Source: JADKAV01 sp963732355 (GTDB lineage: Bacteria > Actinomycetota > Actinomycetes > S36-B12 > UBA10799). Taken from it: DNA of 64,000 nucleotides. Positions 1-8,063 of the stretch are shown here, piece after piece. How positions within the stretch are numbered: the first letter of the stretch is position 1; each line of letters starts with the position of its first letter. The notes below the pieces were generated by a model, which saw only the letters and a list, made by a program, of their open reading frames with translations, was not told where the DNA came from and made no database searches. Made by a program: the position numbers and the translations under genes. The stretch is from contig CAVSZD010000006.1 in the NCBI GenBank assembly GCA_963732355.1, forward strand, positions 62,001 through 126,000, in the 5' to 3' direction.

Positions 1-557
1 AGTACTTGACCGAGAAGGACGACCTGACCGTCGACGACCTCTTCACCTCCGTTCCCGTGAGCCTGCGACGCCCGGGTGCACCTCTGCCGCGCAATCTCGG
101 AAACCGGTTCGGCGTGGTGCCGGTCCTGCTTCCCGTCTCGATCGAGGACCCCGTCGAGCAGTTGCACGAGATCAAGCGCCGCCTTGACGATCTGAAGTCG
201 TCGCAGATGCCCGTGGTCTCGTTCGGCCTGGTCTCAGCAGTGGCCCTGGCCACGCCCGACGTCGCACAAGTGATCCACAAGATCAACCAGGATCACTCGA
301 TCGGAGTCACCACCAACGTCCCCGGCCCGCGTCACGAGATCTATGTCGCCGGCGGCAAGGTCCTGGGCATGTGGGGAATGGGCGGGCTGAGCGGCAACAT
401 GAACCTCTCCTTCGGGATCTTCACGCTCAACGGCGAACTCAACTTCTCGGTGCACAGCGATGCCGGGATCACCGACGACCCCGAACGGATCCTGGAACTC
501 TTCTTGGAGTCGATCGAGGAGCTCAAGGCAGAGGTGCTCGATGCCGGGGTTCGCTGA
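1..557 (+). CDS. WS/DGAT acyltransferase, C-terminal part (partial)
   Basis: The reading frame is open to the left edge, so the true start and the N-terminal acyltransferase half with its HHxxxDG active site lie outside the window. The visible 185 or so residues match the C-terminal DUF1298 region of the wax ester synthase/diacylglycerol acyltransferase family: an NxxVPGP-type segment (TTNVPGPRHEIYVAGGK), a following GLSGNMNLSFGIFTLNG stretch and a final ELKAEVL helix. These enzymes esterify acyl-CoA to diacylglycerol or fatty alcohols for storage lipid. The 3' end overlaps the next gene by 17 bp, so the two are probably co-transcribed and translationally coupled. The substrate cannot be told from this fragment. 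Confidence 0.85.
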   Translation, partial: YLTEKDDLTVDDLFTSVPVSLRRPGAPLPRNLGNRFGVVPVLLPVSIEDPVEQLHEIKRRLDDLKSSQMPVVSFGLVSAVALATPDVAQVIHKINQDHSIGVTTNVPGPRHEIYVAGGKVLGMWGMGGLSGNMNLSFGIFTLNGELNFSVHSDAGITDDPERILELFLESIEELKAEVLDAGVR

Positions 558-996
558 CTTCGCAGCAGAGGATCCGGAACTTGCCGCTGATGTGCGGGCC
601 GCGTTCGCGGTGGCCAAGCACGCTACGATCGCGACGCTGCGCGCCGACGGGGCACCGCGGATCAGCGGGACTGAGGTCGAGTTCGCCGACGGGGAGGTCT
701 TCATCGGCACGCCTGCCGATGCCCGCAAAGCGGTGGACATGCTGCGCGACCCGCGGGTTGCGATCCACAGCCCAACGCGCGATCCCGTGTCGCCGACCGA
801 GTGGGCCGGCGAGGCGAAGATGTCCGGCGTCGCGGTCCAGGTTGACTCGCCAGCGGACTACCCGCCGGACAGTCTGCGCTTCCGCATAGACCTGAGCTCC
901 GCGGTGTTCACCGGGCTGACCGACGAGACGCCGCCCCGGCTGCGGATCAGGTTGTGGCGCCCGGCCAGAGCCACGGAGACGATGTTCCGGGCGTGA
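541..996 (+). CDS. Pyridoxamine 5'-phosphate oxidase-family (PPOX) split-barrel protein
   Basis: This 151-aa protein has the N-terminal signature of split-barrel flavoproteins: a helix, then ATIATLRADGAPRISG, then a strand-rich EVFIGTPADARKAVDMLRDPRVAIHS segment where flavin or F420 usually binds. The ATG at 541 lies within the end of the WS/DGAT gene and begins MPGFADFAAEDPEL, which is where family homology begins; the longer upstream frame is antisense to nothing useful and shows no homology. Members reduce or oxidise small molecules with FMN or F420, or bind haem; the exact cofactor cannot be read here. It closes the short plus-strand unit and converges on the dehalogenase gene. Confidence 0.8.
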   Translation: MPGFADFAAEDPELAADVRAAFAVAKHATIATLRADGAPRISGTEVEFADGEVFIGTPADARKAVDMLRDPRVAIHSPTRDPVSPTEWAGEAKMSGVAVQVDSPADYPPDSLRFRIDLSSAVFTGLTDETPPRLRIRLWRPARATETMFRA

Positions 997-1005
997 GACC
1001 CGCCC

Positions 1006-1878
1006 TCACGCCAACCCCCACGACTCCAACGCCGCCCGGGCCACGGGTTCGCCGTGTTCCTGCACGAAGTGTCCGGCCTCCAGCAGCATCGGCTCCGGGC
1101 AGCCCTTGATCACCTGACGCATCCGTTCCATCACCTTCGGCCCGAGCACCGGGTCCAGCGTCCCCACGGCCATGAACGACTGCCCCTCGAACTGCGTGGC
1201 CCACCACATGGCCGCCGCGCGCGACACCTCAACCCCATCGGCGTCCTCGGTCGTCGGCACAAGGGCGGGGAAGCGCCGAACCCCGGCCTTGTAACGCGCG
1301 TCCGGGAACGGCGCGTCATAGGCGGCTACCTCCTCGGGTGTCAGGCTCGGCTCCGAGCGCGCCATCAACTCCCCCACGTTGAAGTCCGGCGTGTTCGCCA
1401 CATAGTCCCGCCAGGCCAGGAAGCCCTTACCGGGCGTGGTCCCGACACCCAAGCCGGTGTTCATGATCAGCAGCCGTGCCACGAGATCCGGATGGCTCAC
1501 GGGCAGGGTCAAACCGAGAAGGCCACCCCAGTCCTGGACCACCAGCGTCACGCGCTGCAGGTCCAATGCGTCCACAAACCGCTGCATCGAGGAGTAGTGG
1601 AAGTCCCAGGTGTAGTCGGCGTCGTTGACCGGTTTGTCGCTGCGGCCGAAACCGAACCAGTCGGGGGCCACCACCCGCATGCCCGCTTCGAGGAACACCG
1701 GGATCATCTTGCGGTAGAGGTAACTCCACGTCGGCTCCCCGTGCAGGCACAGGACAACCTCTCCCTCACCCTCGTCGAGGTAGGCCATGCGCAGGCCCTC
1801 AATCTCCACATACTTGGGCTCCCACCCGAAGCCGGGCAGGTTGTCGAAACGGTCTTCGGGGGTGCGCAGGATCTCCAT
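1006..1878 (-). CDS. dhmA: Haloalkane dehalogenase, DhlA/DhmA-like (HLD-I subfamily)
   Basis: The 290-aa alpha/beta-hydrolase hydrolyses carbon-halogen bonds in haloalkanes to give alcohol and halide. All expected catalytic parts are visible: oxyanion segment HGEPTW (residues 46-51), nucleophile Asp116 with halide-binding Trp117 in VVQDWGG, second halide-binding Trp156 in FLAWRDYV, acid Asp242 in GTLDPVLGP and base His270 in EAGHFVQEHGE. The spacing and the PFPDARYKAGVRRFP cap segment follow Xanthobacter DhlA rather than the DhaA/LinB subfamily. The ATG at 1878 is chosen because homology begins at MEILRTPEDRF and a TAGCGT hexamer (1886-1891) sits 7 bases upstream, giving a leaderless mRNA. 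Substrate range is not predictable. Confidence 0.9.
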   Translation of the reverse strand: MEILRTPEDRFDNLPGFGWEPKYVEIEGLRMAYLDEGEGEVVLCLHGEPTWSYLYRKMIPVFLEAGMRVVAPDWFGFGRSDKPVNDADYTWDFHYSSMQRFVDALDLQRVTLVVQDWGGLLGLTLPVSHPDLVARLLIMNTGLGVGTTPGKGFLAWRDYVANTPDFNVGELMARSEPSLTPEEVAAYDAPFPDARYKAGVRRFPALVPTTEDADGVEVSRAAAMWWATQFEGQSFMAVGTLDPVLGPKVMERMRQVIKGCPEPMLLEAGHFVQEHGEPVARAALESWGLA

Positions 1879-2005
1879 GGGCCTGACGCTAGACCGTTTC
1901 GGGGCAAAGGTTGAACCGAAAGGCACGATAATCGTCGCCGATCGGTTCACCCTTCTCCGCGGCGCAGCGATTGCGGGGGAACAAGACCCCTGCGACGGTG
2001 GATCG

Positions 2006-2905
2006 GTGGGAGTTGAACAAGCCTTCGCGCCGCTGGCCGGTCAGGTGCGCGAGATTCTGTCCGGGCGAACCGACGGCGCCTCCGAAGTCGCGGCCGCCAT
2101 CGCCAAACCGGAGGGCGCCCCCGGGTGGTTCACGCCCGCAGACCCGATCTGGACGGTGCACGGGTCGGTGGCGACGTTCCTCGGCGGCATTCGCTCGCTG
2201 CTGCTGCAGGCACTACACCCACTAGCGCTGGCGGGGGTGGATCGGCACTCGTCCTACCGGGAGGACCCGTTCGGGCGCCTGCAACGCACCGGCGCATTCA
2301 TCGCCGCCACGACCTACGGCAGCGCGGATCTGGCTGAGCAGACGATCCGGGCCGTGCAATCGATGCACACCCGCGTCCAGGGTGTGGCCCCCGACGGGCG
2401 GGCCTACTCGGCCCAGGACCCCGAACTGCTCACCTGGGTGCATGTGGGCCTGACCGACTCGATGTTGCAGGCCTACCTCGACTACGGCCACGACGGCGCG
2501 ATCGACGCGGACGGTTACGTCGCGAACATGGCGGTGGTGGGCGAGGCGATGGGCGTGCCCGAACCGCCACGGAACCGTGCTGAACTAGCTGCGCGACTTG
2601 AGGCGTTCCGACCCGACCTGCGCGTGGATGCCGACGTTGCCCGTACGCACCACTTCATCATGCGCGCGCCCTTGCCGTTCAGTCTGCGACCCGGCTACAC
2701 AGTCCTGGCCCGGGCCGCGTGGGACAGCCTGCCGCGGTGGGCGTTGACGATGCTGGGCTCCTCGCCACGCACCCCCAAACTGGACCGGGGGCTCGCCGAC
2801 GCATCCCTGCGCGTCCTGCGATTCGCACTTGTCGCCTCACCGGCACGTCTGGCCGGGGAACAGCGCCTGGCTACTTCAGAATCCGGCTTCCGTAGCGCGC
2901 CCTGA
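2006..2905 (+). CDS. MpaB/DUF2236-family oxygenase-like protein
   Basis: The protein (about 299 aa) carries the DUF2236 fold: WFTPADPIWTVHGS near the N-terminus, then GIRSLLLQALHPLALAGVDRHSSYREDPFGRLQRT, then ELLTWVHVGLTDSMLQAYLDYG, with histidines at the positions that ligate haem in relatives such as latex-clearing protein and fungal MpaB. Family members cleave or oxidise hydrophobic chains; the substrate here is unknown. The frame is open back to 1787, and an ATG at 1877 directly faces the dehalogenase start, but the GTG at 2006 gives a family-typical length; the start is therefore uncertain. Its 3' end overlaps the convergent NmrA-like gene by 35 bp. A second, distant paralogue lies at 53098-53952. 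Confidence 0.75.
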   Translation: MGVEQAFAPLAGQVREILSGRTDGASEVAAAIAKPEGAPGWFTPADPIWTVHGSVATFLGGIRSLLLQALHPLALAGVDRHSSYREDPFGRLQRTGAFIAATTYGSADLAEQTIRAVQSMHTRVQGVAPDGRAYSAQDPELLTWVHVGLTDSMLQAYLDYGHDGAIDADGYVANMAVVGEAMGVPEPPRNRAELAARLEAFRPDLRVDADVARTHHFIMRAPLPFSLRPGYTVLARAAWDSLPRWALTMLGSSPRTPKLDRGLADASLRVLRFALVASPARLAGEQRLATSESGFRSAP

Positions 2906-3740
2906 CCATCTTGCTGGCGGCCTTCTGCACCAAGGACTGGCTGCTCGGGTAGTCGTCGGCGTGGCGTTCCAACCACTGCGACACGCTCTCCGGTTCCTCG
3001 CCGGTCAGTTCCAGAACCGTGCCGGTCACGATGTCCGCCTGCCCGTCGCGCCAGGCCCGCATGTGACTCATCACCAGACGCTCGATCATGTCGGGGTCCT
3101 GGCGGCCGTACTGGACCATCAGGTTCTTGAGGTCTTGCTCCGGCAGGTCGATGTAGTCGATCTGCCTGCCCAGCACGCTCGAAACCTCCTCGACCACGGT
3201 CGGCATGTCCACGGCGGCCGGACCTGACAGGACGTACTCCTGACCCGCGTGGCCCTCACCCTCCACGATCACGGTCAACACCCGCATCACATCCGCAGCT
3301 GAAACGAACCCGATGGGCGTGCGCCCGGAGATGCCGAACACCACACCGCCCATGGAGATCTGCGCGGGCAGGGCCGCGAACGAGAAGTCCATCATCGACA
3401 CCGGGTGCAGGATCGTCCACGGACTGCCCGACGCCTTCATGTGCGCAATGACCCTCTGGTGCTGCGGGTCCAGCTCATTGGCGATGAACAGCAGATGGGC
3501 ATCGACCGCGTCGATCAGCGACATCGCCCTGTTGGCCGCCTCGTCGTCGGTGGGCATCGTCAAGAGCACATGTGTCTCGTCCGCGGGCTCGGTCACGGGT
3601 TCGATGTTGGGTCCTTCGACGACCACGTCCGCCGGATCTACAGCCAAGGCGCTGATAGCAACGTCGTGGTCTTCGGCCAACGCCGTAATGAGGCGCCCCA
3701 CGAACTCGTTGTCGGCATTGGAGACGAGCAATCGGGACAT
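2871..3740 (-). CDS. NmrA-like/atypical SDR NAD(P)-binding protein
   Basis: The 289-aa product looks like the NmrA/isoflavone-reductase branch of atypical short-chain dehydrogenases: an N-terminal beta-alpha unit (SRLLVSNADNEFVGRLITAL), a long central SGSPWTILHPVSMMDFSF motif equivalent to the usual WTILRP, and a GxAGQEYVLSGPAAVDM segment. The nucleotide-binding loop is degenerate: the expected GxxGxxG is ADNEFVG, so cofactor binding may be altered and the protein may be a sensor or an inactive relative. Translation probably starts at the ATG at 3740, 6 bases after TAGCGT (3747-3752), with no Shine-Dalgarno, consistent with a leaderless mRNA. It stands alone between an MFS gene and a convergent oxygenase gene. 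Confidence 0.75.
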   Translation of the reverse strand: MSRLLVSNADNEFVGRLITALAEDHDVAISALAVDPADVVVEGPNIEPVTEPADETHVLLTMPTDDEAANRAMSLIDAVDAHLLFIANELDPQHQRVIAHMKASGSPWTILHPVSMMDFSFAALPAQISMGGVVFGISGRTPIGFVSAADVMRVLTVIVEGEGHAGQEYVLSGPAAVDMPTVVEEVSSVLGRQIDYIDLPEQDLKNLMVQYGRQDPDMIERLVMSHMRAWRDGQADIVTGTVLELTGEEPESVSQWLERHADDYPSSQSLVQKAASKMVRARYGSRILK

Positions 3741-3774
3741 GTGACCACGCTAAGGCGTGACTGCCGCAGGCGCC

Positions 3775-5031
3775 TCAGGGGACACTGCGGATGAACCGGA
3801 CCAGGATGCCGGCGAGCACCATCACCACGGCAGTGGCCCCGAACAGGGCCGGGTACCCCAGCAGCGTGACCAGCGGCGCCGCCAGTACCGGCGCGAGGAT
3901 CTGCGGCGCGGTGTTGGCGATGTTGATCACACCCAGATCGCGCGCCCGGTCTTCGGCCGTGGGCAGCACCTGGGTGATCAACGCCTGGTCGACGGCGAGG
4001 TAGACGCCGTAGCCAGTGCCCAGCAGGAAGGCACCCAGACAGGCGGCGTTGAAGTTCGGAACCACCGCGAGGATCAGCACCGACAGCCCCATCACAACCG
4101 ATGACACGATCACGAAGATCTTGCGCTTCCCCGACCGGTCCGACAACCGTCCGCCGATCACCGCGGTCACGATGGTGCCGAGCCCGTAGAGCCCGATCAA
4201 GATCGTCTGCCCCTGTTCGGGCTCGGGGTATTCGAGGAAGTCCTTCAAGTAGAACAGCAGGTAGATCGTGGCCAGCGCGGTTCCCAGCCACACCAGGAAC
4301 CGTGTGATCCAGGCCCACGCGAAGTCCGGGTAGGCACGGGGGCTGACCCAGAAACCCGACCAGAAACGCCCCCATGCGAACGGAGGGATCGCCGACTTGG
4401 GTAGGCGTGCATCTGGGATCGCCACGACCATGGGCAGGACCAGAACCAGCATCATGCCGGCCACCAGCCAGGTGCCCTGGCGCAGATCGGTTACGACGAA
4501 AGAGACCAGCGCCACCCCCACGACCACCCCCAGCACCTGGGCCAGGCCGACGAAACCCGAGACCAGACCACGTTGGGCAACAGGCACCTGGTCGGGGATG
4601 TATGCAGTCATCGCCGAGAACGCCATGTTCGCCGCGGCGAGTACCAGGAACCAGGCAATAGCCAGTCCGACAATGCTGTCTTGATACGACATGACCACCA
4701 TCAGCCCCGCCGCGGCGACTGCGCCCCCGATGATCCAGGGCCGGCGCCGACCCAGGGCGGCGGACGTCCGGTCCGACAGCGCCCCGGACAAGGGATTGAA
4801 CACCATGGCCGCCACAGCGCCCAAGCCACTGACCCACGCCAGCGCCGCCTCCTTCCCGTCACCACCGGTGATGGCGTCGGCGTATCGCGGCAGCAGGTTG
4901 TTGAGCGGGGTGATGAGGACCATGAGGATCCCGATGTTGGCAAGTGTGATGCTGACCAAGAAGACCCAATTGACCTTCTCAGTCGGTTCCCGCAGCGCGT
5001 CGACCGTGCTGGCCGACGAGGGCACTGACAC
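3775..5031 (-). CDS. MFS transporter, sugar-cation/GPH-like
   Basis: The 418-aa protein has about 12 hydrophobic spans. The loop after the second pair of spans reads GALSDRTSAALGRRRPWIIGG, the arginine-rich form seen in the GPH/sucrose-type branch of the major facilitator superfamily, and the second half repeats it as GGRLSDRSGKRKIFV. It is likely a proton- or sodium-coupled importer of a sugar or glycoside, but the substrate is not determined. The GTG at 5031 has TAGAAT (5038-5043) 6 bases upstream and no Shine-Dalgarno, so it is probably leaderless. It is divergent from a Gfo/Idh/MocA oxidoreductase gene; the pair could serve uptake and oxidation of the same sugar derivative (inference). 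Confidence 0.85.
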   Translation of the reverse strand: MSVPSSASTVDALREPTEKVNWVFLVSITLANIGILMVLITPLNNLLPRYADAITGGDGKEAALAWVSGLGAVAAMVFNPLSGALSDRTSAALGRRRPWIIGGAVAAAGLMVVMSYQDSIVGLAIAWFLVLAAANMAFSAMTAYIPDQVPVAQRGLVSGFVGLAQVLGVVVGVALVSFVVTDLRQGTWLVAGMMLVLVLPMVVAIPDARLPKSAIPPFAWGRFWSGFWVSPRAYPDFAWAWITRFLVWLGTALATIYLLFYLKDFLEYPEPEQGQTILIGLYGLGTIVTAVIGGRLSDRSGKRKIFVIVSSVVMGLSVLILAVVPNFNAACLGAFLLGTGYGVYLAVDQALITQVLPTAEDRARDLGVINIANTAPQILAPVLAAPLVTLLGYPALFGATAVVMVLAGILVRFIRSVP

Positions 5032-5142
5032 GGTGGAATTCTATTGCGCCGATGGCCTCGCGTGCGTGAATCACGGCATTTGCCTGGATTACCCACTGTG
5101 ACCCGGAGTATCGTCTCCGGTGCTGGACGGGAGGGAGATTCG

Positions 5143-5175
5143 ATGGCCTATTCACCTCTGCGGCCTCAATCATGA
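5143..5175 (+). CDS. Putative 10-residue leader ORF coupled to the oxidoreductase gene
   Basis: An ATG at 5143 stands 5 bases after a strong GGGAGGGAG ribosome-binding site, better than anything directly before the next gene. It opens a reading frame of ten codons (MAYSPLRPQS) whose TGA overlaps the ATG of the 359-aa oxidoreductase as ATGA. The oxidoreductase itself has no Shine-Dalgarno sequence, so ribosomes ending the leader would re-initiate on it. A TATCGT hexamer at 5109-5114 is a possible -10. The peptide has no run of one amino acid that would suggest attenuation. The alternative is that the site is simply a misplaced-looking but weakly used start. Confidence 0.45.
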   Translation: MAYSPLRPQS

Positions 5176-6251
5176 TCCGGGTCGGCATCATCGGCTGCGG
5201 GCGGATCTCGGGCCTGCACGCCGCCGCCTACCTGCACTTCGACGAAGCCCAGATCACCGCCATCGCGGATCCGAACGCCGAGAACCTTGCGGTTTGCGGG
5301 GACGCTTGGGCGGTCGACGAGCAGTCTCGCTATGCCGACACCGGCGACCTGCTGGCCCGCAACGACGTGGACATGGTCGAGATCCTCGTGCCACACCACC
5401 TGCACCTAGAGCTCGCCCAACAGGCCGCTGCGGCGGGCAAACACATCTCGCTGCAGAAGCCGATGGCCATGGACCTGACCGAGGCCCAGCAGATCATCGA
5501 CGCGGCAGCCTCAGCCGGGGTTGTGCTCAAGGTGTTCGAGAACTTCGTGTTCTACCCCCCGATCCAGCGGGCACGCGATCTGATCGACGCTGGGGAGATC
5601 GGTGACGTGTTGAGTATCCGGCTCAAGTCCGCGGCCGGCTACTCCACCGAGGGCTGGCAGGTTCCCGCGGAGGCAATGGCCTGGCGGTTCGACGCGAGCA
5701 AGAGCGGCGGCGGTGCCCAGGTTTTCGACGACGGTCACCACAAGTTCTCCTCCGCGTGGTACCTGCACGGTTTCCCGACACGCGTGCACGCCTTCATCGG
5801 CAGCAGTTACAACGGCGTCCTCGACTCACCGTCGGTGGTGACCTGGCAGTACGCCGACGGGGCGATCGGAAGTTTCGAAGCGACGTTCTCCCCGGAGCTG
5901 CGCCTGCACGGCAGGTATTACGGTCAGGACGACCTGATCGAGATCACCGGGACCAAGGGGGTGATCTGGGTGACGCGCGGTCACGGCCGGATGTCGGATG
6001 TGGCACCGGTGGTTCTGTACAAGGACCAGCGCACGGTTCACATGGACGACATGGACGCCGACTGGGGTGTCTCCTTCATCAAGTCGGGACGGCACTTCGT
6101 GCGCGCGCTTCTGGCTGGAACGGCCCCGGTCCTGACCGGCGAACAAGGCCGCGACCTGCTCGGGTTCTCGCTGGCCGCACAGCAGTCGGCAGCCCAGGGA
6201 AGCCGGGTTGAACTCCCCGCGGGACCCCCACCTGCGAGCACGACCCGCTGA
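5172..6251 (+). CDS. Gfo/Idh/MocA-family NAD(P)-dependent oxidoreductase
   Basis: The 359-aa enzyme begins with a Rossmann nucleotide-binding motif (GIIGCGRISGLHAA, residues 5-18). The catalytic lysine motif of this family, usually EKP, reads LQKPMA here with Lys96. It has a C-terminal beta-sheet domain (YSTEGWQVPAEAMAWRFD to FDDGHHKFSSAWY) with the GG-hinge and the DDGHH histidine pair expected in the active site. Members oxidise or reduce sugars, inositols and related polyols. Its start overlaps a ten-codon leader ORF as ATGA. An aldehyde dehydrogenase gene follows after 40 bp on the same strand and an MFS sugar-type carrier is divergent, suggesting one catabolic locus (inference). Substrate unknown. 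Confidence 0.88.
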   Translation: MIRVGIIGCGRISGLHAAAYLHFDEAQITAIADPNAENLAVCGDAWAVDEQSRYADTGDLLARNDVDMVEILVPHHLHLELAQQAAAAGKHISLQKPMAMDLTEAQQIIDAAASAGVVLKVFENFVFYPPIQRARDLIDAGEIGDVLSIRLKSAAGYSTEGWQVPAEAMAWRFDASKSGGGAQVFDDGHHKFSSAWYLHGFPTRVHAFIGSSYNGVLDSPSVVTWQYADGAIGSFEATFSPELRLHGRYYGQDDLIEITGTKGVIWVTRGHGRMSDVAPVVLYKDQRTVHMDDMDADWGVSFIKSGRHFVRALLAGTAPVLTGEQGRDLLGFSLAAQQSAAQGSRVELPAGPPPASTTR

Positions 6252-6291
6252 TTCACTACCGCCCTGCGACAAGCGCGGGTAGCGTGGCCGC

Positions 6292-7776
6292 ATGTCCACG
6301 ACAACGACAACCTTCGAAAGCCACTCACCCTCGGACGGCCGGGTCATCGGCACGTTCCCCGAGATGGACGCCACGGCAGTGCGCGAAGTGGTGGACCGCG
6401 CGCGGATCGCCGCAATCTGGTGGGCGGACCTCGGCTTCTCAGAACGACGCGTGCGCCTATTGCACTTCAAAGCTCTATTGGCGCGGCGCTCCCGGGAACT
6501 TGCCGAGCTTGTGCACGCCGAGAACGGCAAGCCTGTCGACGATGCGCTGTTGGAAATCATCCTGTCCGTTGAGCACACCAACTGGGCAGCCCTCAACGCC
6601 GAGAAGGTGCTCGGGCGCCGTCGCGTGCGGCCCGGTTTGTTGACGATCAACCACGACGCCCGTGTGCAGTACCAACCGCTGGGAGTCGTGGGTGTCATCG
6701 GCCCGTGGAACTACCCCGTGTTCACACCCATAGGTTCGATCGTCTACGCGCTGGCCGCCGGTAACACCGTGGTGTTCAAACCCTCCGAGTACACCCCGGC
6801 CATCGGCCAGTGGCTTGTGGATGCGATCAACGAAGCGATCCCCGAGCAACCCGTCGCACAGCTGATCACGGGCTTTGGTGCCACCGGCGCCGCCCTGTGC
6901 GAATCGGGCGTCGACAAGATCTCCTTCACCGGTTCCACTCCCACCGGCAAGAAGGTCATGGCTGCCTGCGCGCCGTCTTTGACCCCCGTCCTGCTCGAGT
7001 GCGGCGGCAAGGATGCCGTGCTCATCGACAAGGACGCCGATCTTGAGAAGGCGGCCGACGCAGCCGCCTTCGGCGCGTTCAGCAACGCCGGGCAGACGTG
7101 CGTGGGCGTTGAGCGGGTGTACGTGCATCAGGAGGTCTACGAGGAGTTCCTGTCGCTGATCGCTGACAAGGCGCGCGGTTTGAAGCCGGGGAAGGGCCCG
7201 GACTCCTCCTATGGTCCGATGACAATGCCCTCGCAGATCGAGGTCATCCGTGAGCACGTGCGTGACGCTTTGGAGCGCGGTGGCCGGGCCGTGGTCGGCG
7301 GCCCCGAGTCGGTGGGCGAGGGAGTCGTGGAGCCCATCATCCTGGCCGAGGTGCCCGAGGACTCGCTGGCGGTCATGGAAGAGACCTTCGGACCGACGCT
7401 TGTCGTCAACCCAGTGCGCGACATGGATGAGGCGGTGGACCGGGCCAACGCCGCCGACTTCGGTCTTGCCGCGTCGGTGTTCTCGCGCAGTCGGACCACG
7501 ATGGAACGTGCGGCCAGTCGCCTGCGCGTCGGCATGGTCAGCATGAACTCGTGGGTGATGTACGCCGGGGTCTCGGCGCTGCCGTGGGGCGGTGTCGGGC
7601 AGTCTGGTTTCGGCCGCATCCACGGCCCGGACGGCCTGCGCGAGTTCGCCCGCGCCAAGTCCACGGTCCGTGAGCGCTTCACCTCGCCGTTGACCTTGAC
7701 CTCGTTCGCCCGCCACCCGCGGACCTCGGAGGTCGTGCGCCGGATGACCTCGGCGTTGCACGGGCGCGGCCACTAG
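6292..7776 (+). CDS. NAD(P)-dependent aldehyde dehydrogenase
   Basis: This 494-aa member of the ALDH superfamily oxidises an aldehyde to its acid. Visible landmarks are GPWNYP with Asn140, FTGSTPTGK (212-220), the general base Glu236 in LLECGGKD and nucleophile Cys270 in SNAGQTCVGVERVYV, followed by ETFGPTLVV and a C-terminal bridging segment. The sequence resembles the succinate-semialdehyde/coniferyl-type branch, but specificity cannot be assigned. The ATG at 6292 is preceded by TAGCGT (6280-6285) and only six bases, with no Shine-Dalgarno: a leaderless start and hence its own promoter, although it lies just 40 bp after the oxidoreductase gene. An arrangement of repeats starts 20 bp after its stop. 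Confidence 0.9.
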   Translation: MSTTTTTFESHSPSDGRVIGTFPEMDATAVREVVDRARIAAIWWADLGFSERRVRLLHFKALLARRSRELAELVHAENGKPVDDALLEIILSVEHTNWAALNAEKVLGRRRVRPGLLTINHDARVQYQPLGVVGVIGPWNYPVFTPIGSIVYALAAGNTVVFKPSEYTPAIGQWLVDAINEAIPEQPVAQLITGFGATGAALCESGVDKISFTGSTPTGKKVMAACAPSLTPVLLECGGKDAVLIDKDADLEKAADAAAFGAFSNAGQTCVGVERVYVHQEVYEEFLSLIADKARGLKPGKGPDSSYGPMTMPSQIEVIREHVRDALERGGRAVVGGPESVGEGVVEPIILAEVPEDSLAVMEETFGPTLVVNPVRDMDEAVDRANAADFGLAASVFSRSRTTMERAASRLRVGMVSMNSWVMYAGVSALPWGGVGQSGFGRIHGPDGLREFARAKSTVRERFTSPLTLTSFARHPRTSEVVRRMTSALHGRGH

Positions 7777-7795
7777 GGGGCAGTGGACCGCCACC

Positions 7796-7877
7796 CGCCC
7801 AAACCGGCCCGCCACACGCCCAAACCGGCCCGCGTGCCACGCCCAAACCGGCCCGCCACACGCCCAAACCGGCCCGC
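7796..7877. repeat. Minisatellite: four copies of a 17-bp core before a 68-bp hairpin
   Basis: The core CGCCCAAACCGGCCCGC occurs four times, separated by four or six bases (CACA or GTGCCA). The last copy runs directly into the GTTAGAGG end of the 68-bp inverted repeat. The array is specific to this locus; other copies of the hairpin have different tandem units at the same place. It lies between two convergent genes and has no plausible coding function. Confidence 0.85.
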
Positions 7878-7945
7878 GTTAGAGGTTGTGCTGTTGGTTA
7901 GAGAATCCACGCGTTGTTTCTCTAACCAACAGCACAACCTCTAAC
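7878..7945 (+). repeat. 68-bp hairpin repeat, copy 1 of 5 (perfect stem)
   Basis: Two 27-bp arms, beginning GTTAGAGGTTGTGCTG and ending CAGCACAACCTCTAAC, are perfect reverse complements and flank the 14-base loop ATCCACGCGTTGTT. The same 68-bp unit recurs at 22074, 23653, 32712 and 37810, always with the loop on the plus strand in this orientation. This copy sits between the convergent aldehyde dehydrogenase and DUF6544 genes, where the hairpin could also stop transcription, though there is no T tract. Confidence 0.9.
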
Positions 7946-7950
7946 CAACG

Positions 7951-8009
7951 GCTGCGGGCAGCAACCAACCGCGCTGCGGCGGCAAGGCGCTGCGGGCAGC
8001 AACCAACCG
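7951..8009. repeat. Direct repeat of 21 bp after hairpin copy 1
   Basis: A 21-bp unit starting GCTGCGGGCAGCAACC and ending AACCG is present at 7951-7971 and again, identical, at 7989-8009. It includes the AACCAAC motif that also occurs inside the hairpin arm, so it may derive from the hairpin end by duplication. The rest of the gap to 8064 is GC-rich and shows nothing else. Confidence 0.75.
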
Positions 8010-8063
8010 CCGCGACGGCGCGCCCAGCGACGGGCCGGCCGCACAGCCGCGCCGGGCCCCCGG

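Noticed and set aside
6475..7815. A 446-codon open frame on the minus strand opposite the aldehyde dehydrogenase
   Set aside because: It is a GC-rich antisense shadow with no motifs, while the plus frame has every ALDH catalytic motif. The same holds for long frames opposite the dehalogenase (1054-1914), the GT-C gene (9846-10529) and the DUF11 gene (48632-50095).
7878..7945. The 68-bp hairpin as an integron attC site, since it has GTTAGAG and CTCTAAC at the ends
   Set aside because: attC sites end in RYYYAAC on the left and GTTRRRY on the right; here the order is reversed, the stem is perfect without extrahelical bases, and no integrase or cassette array is present.
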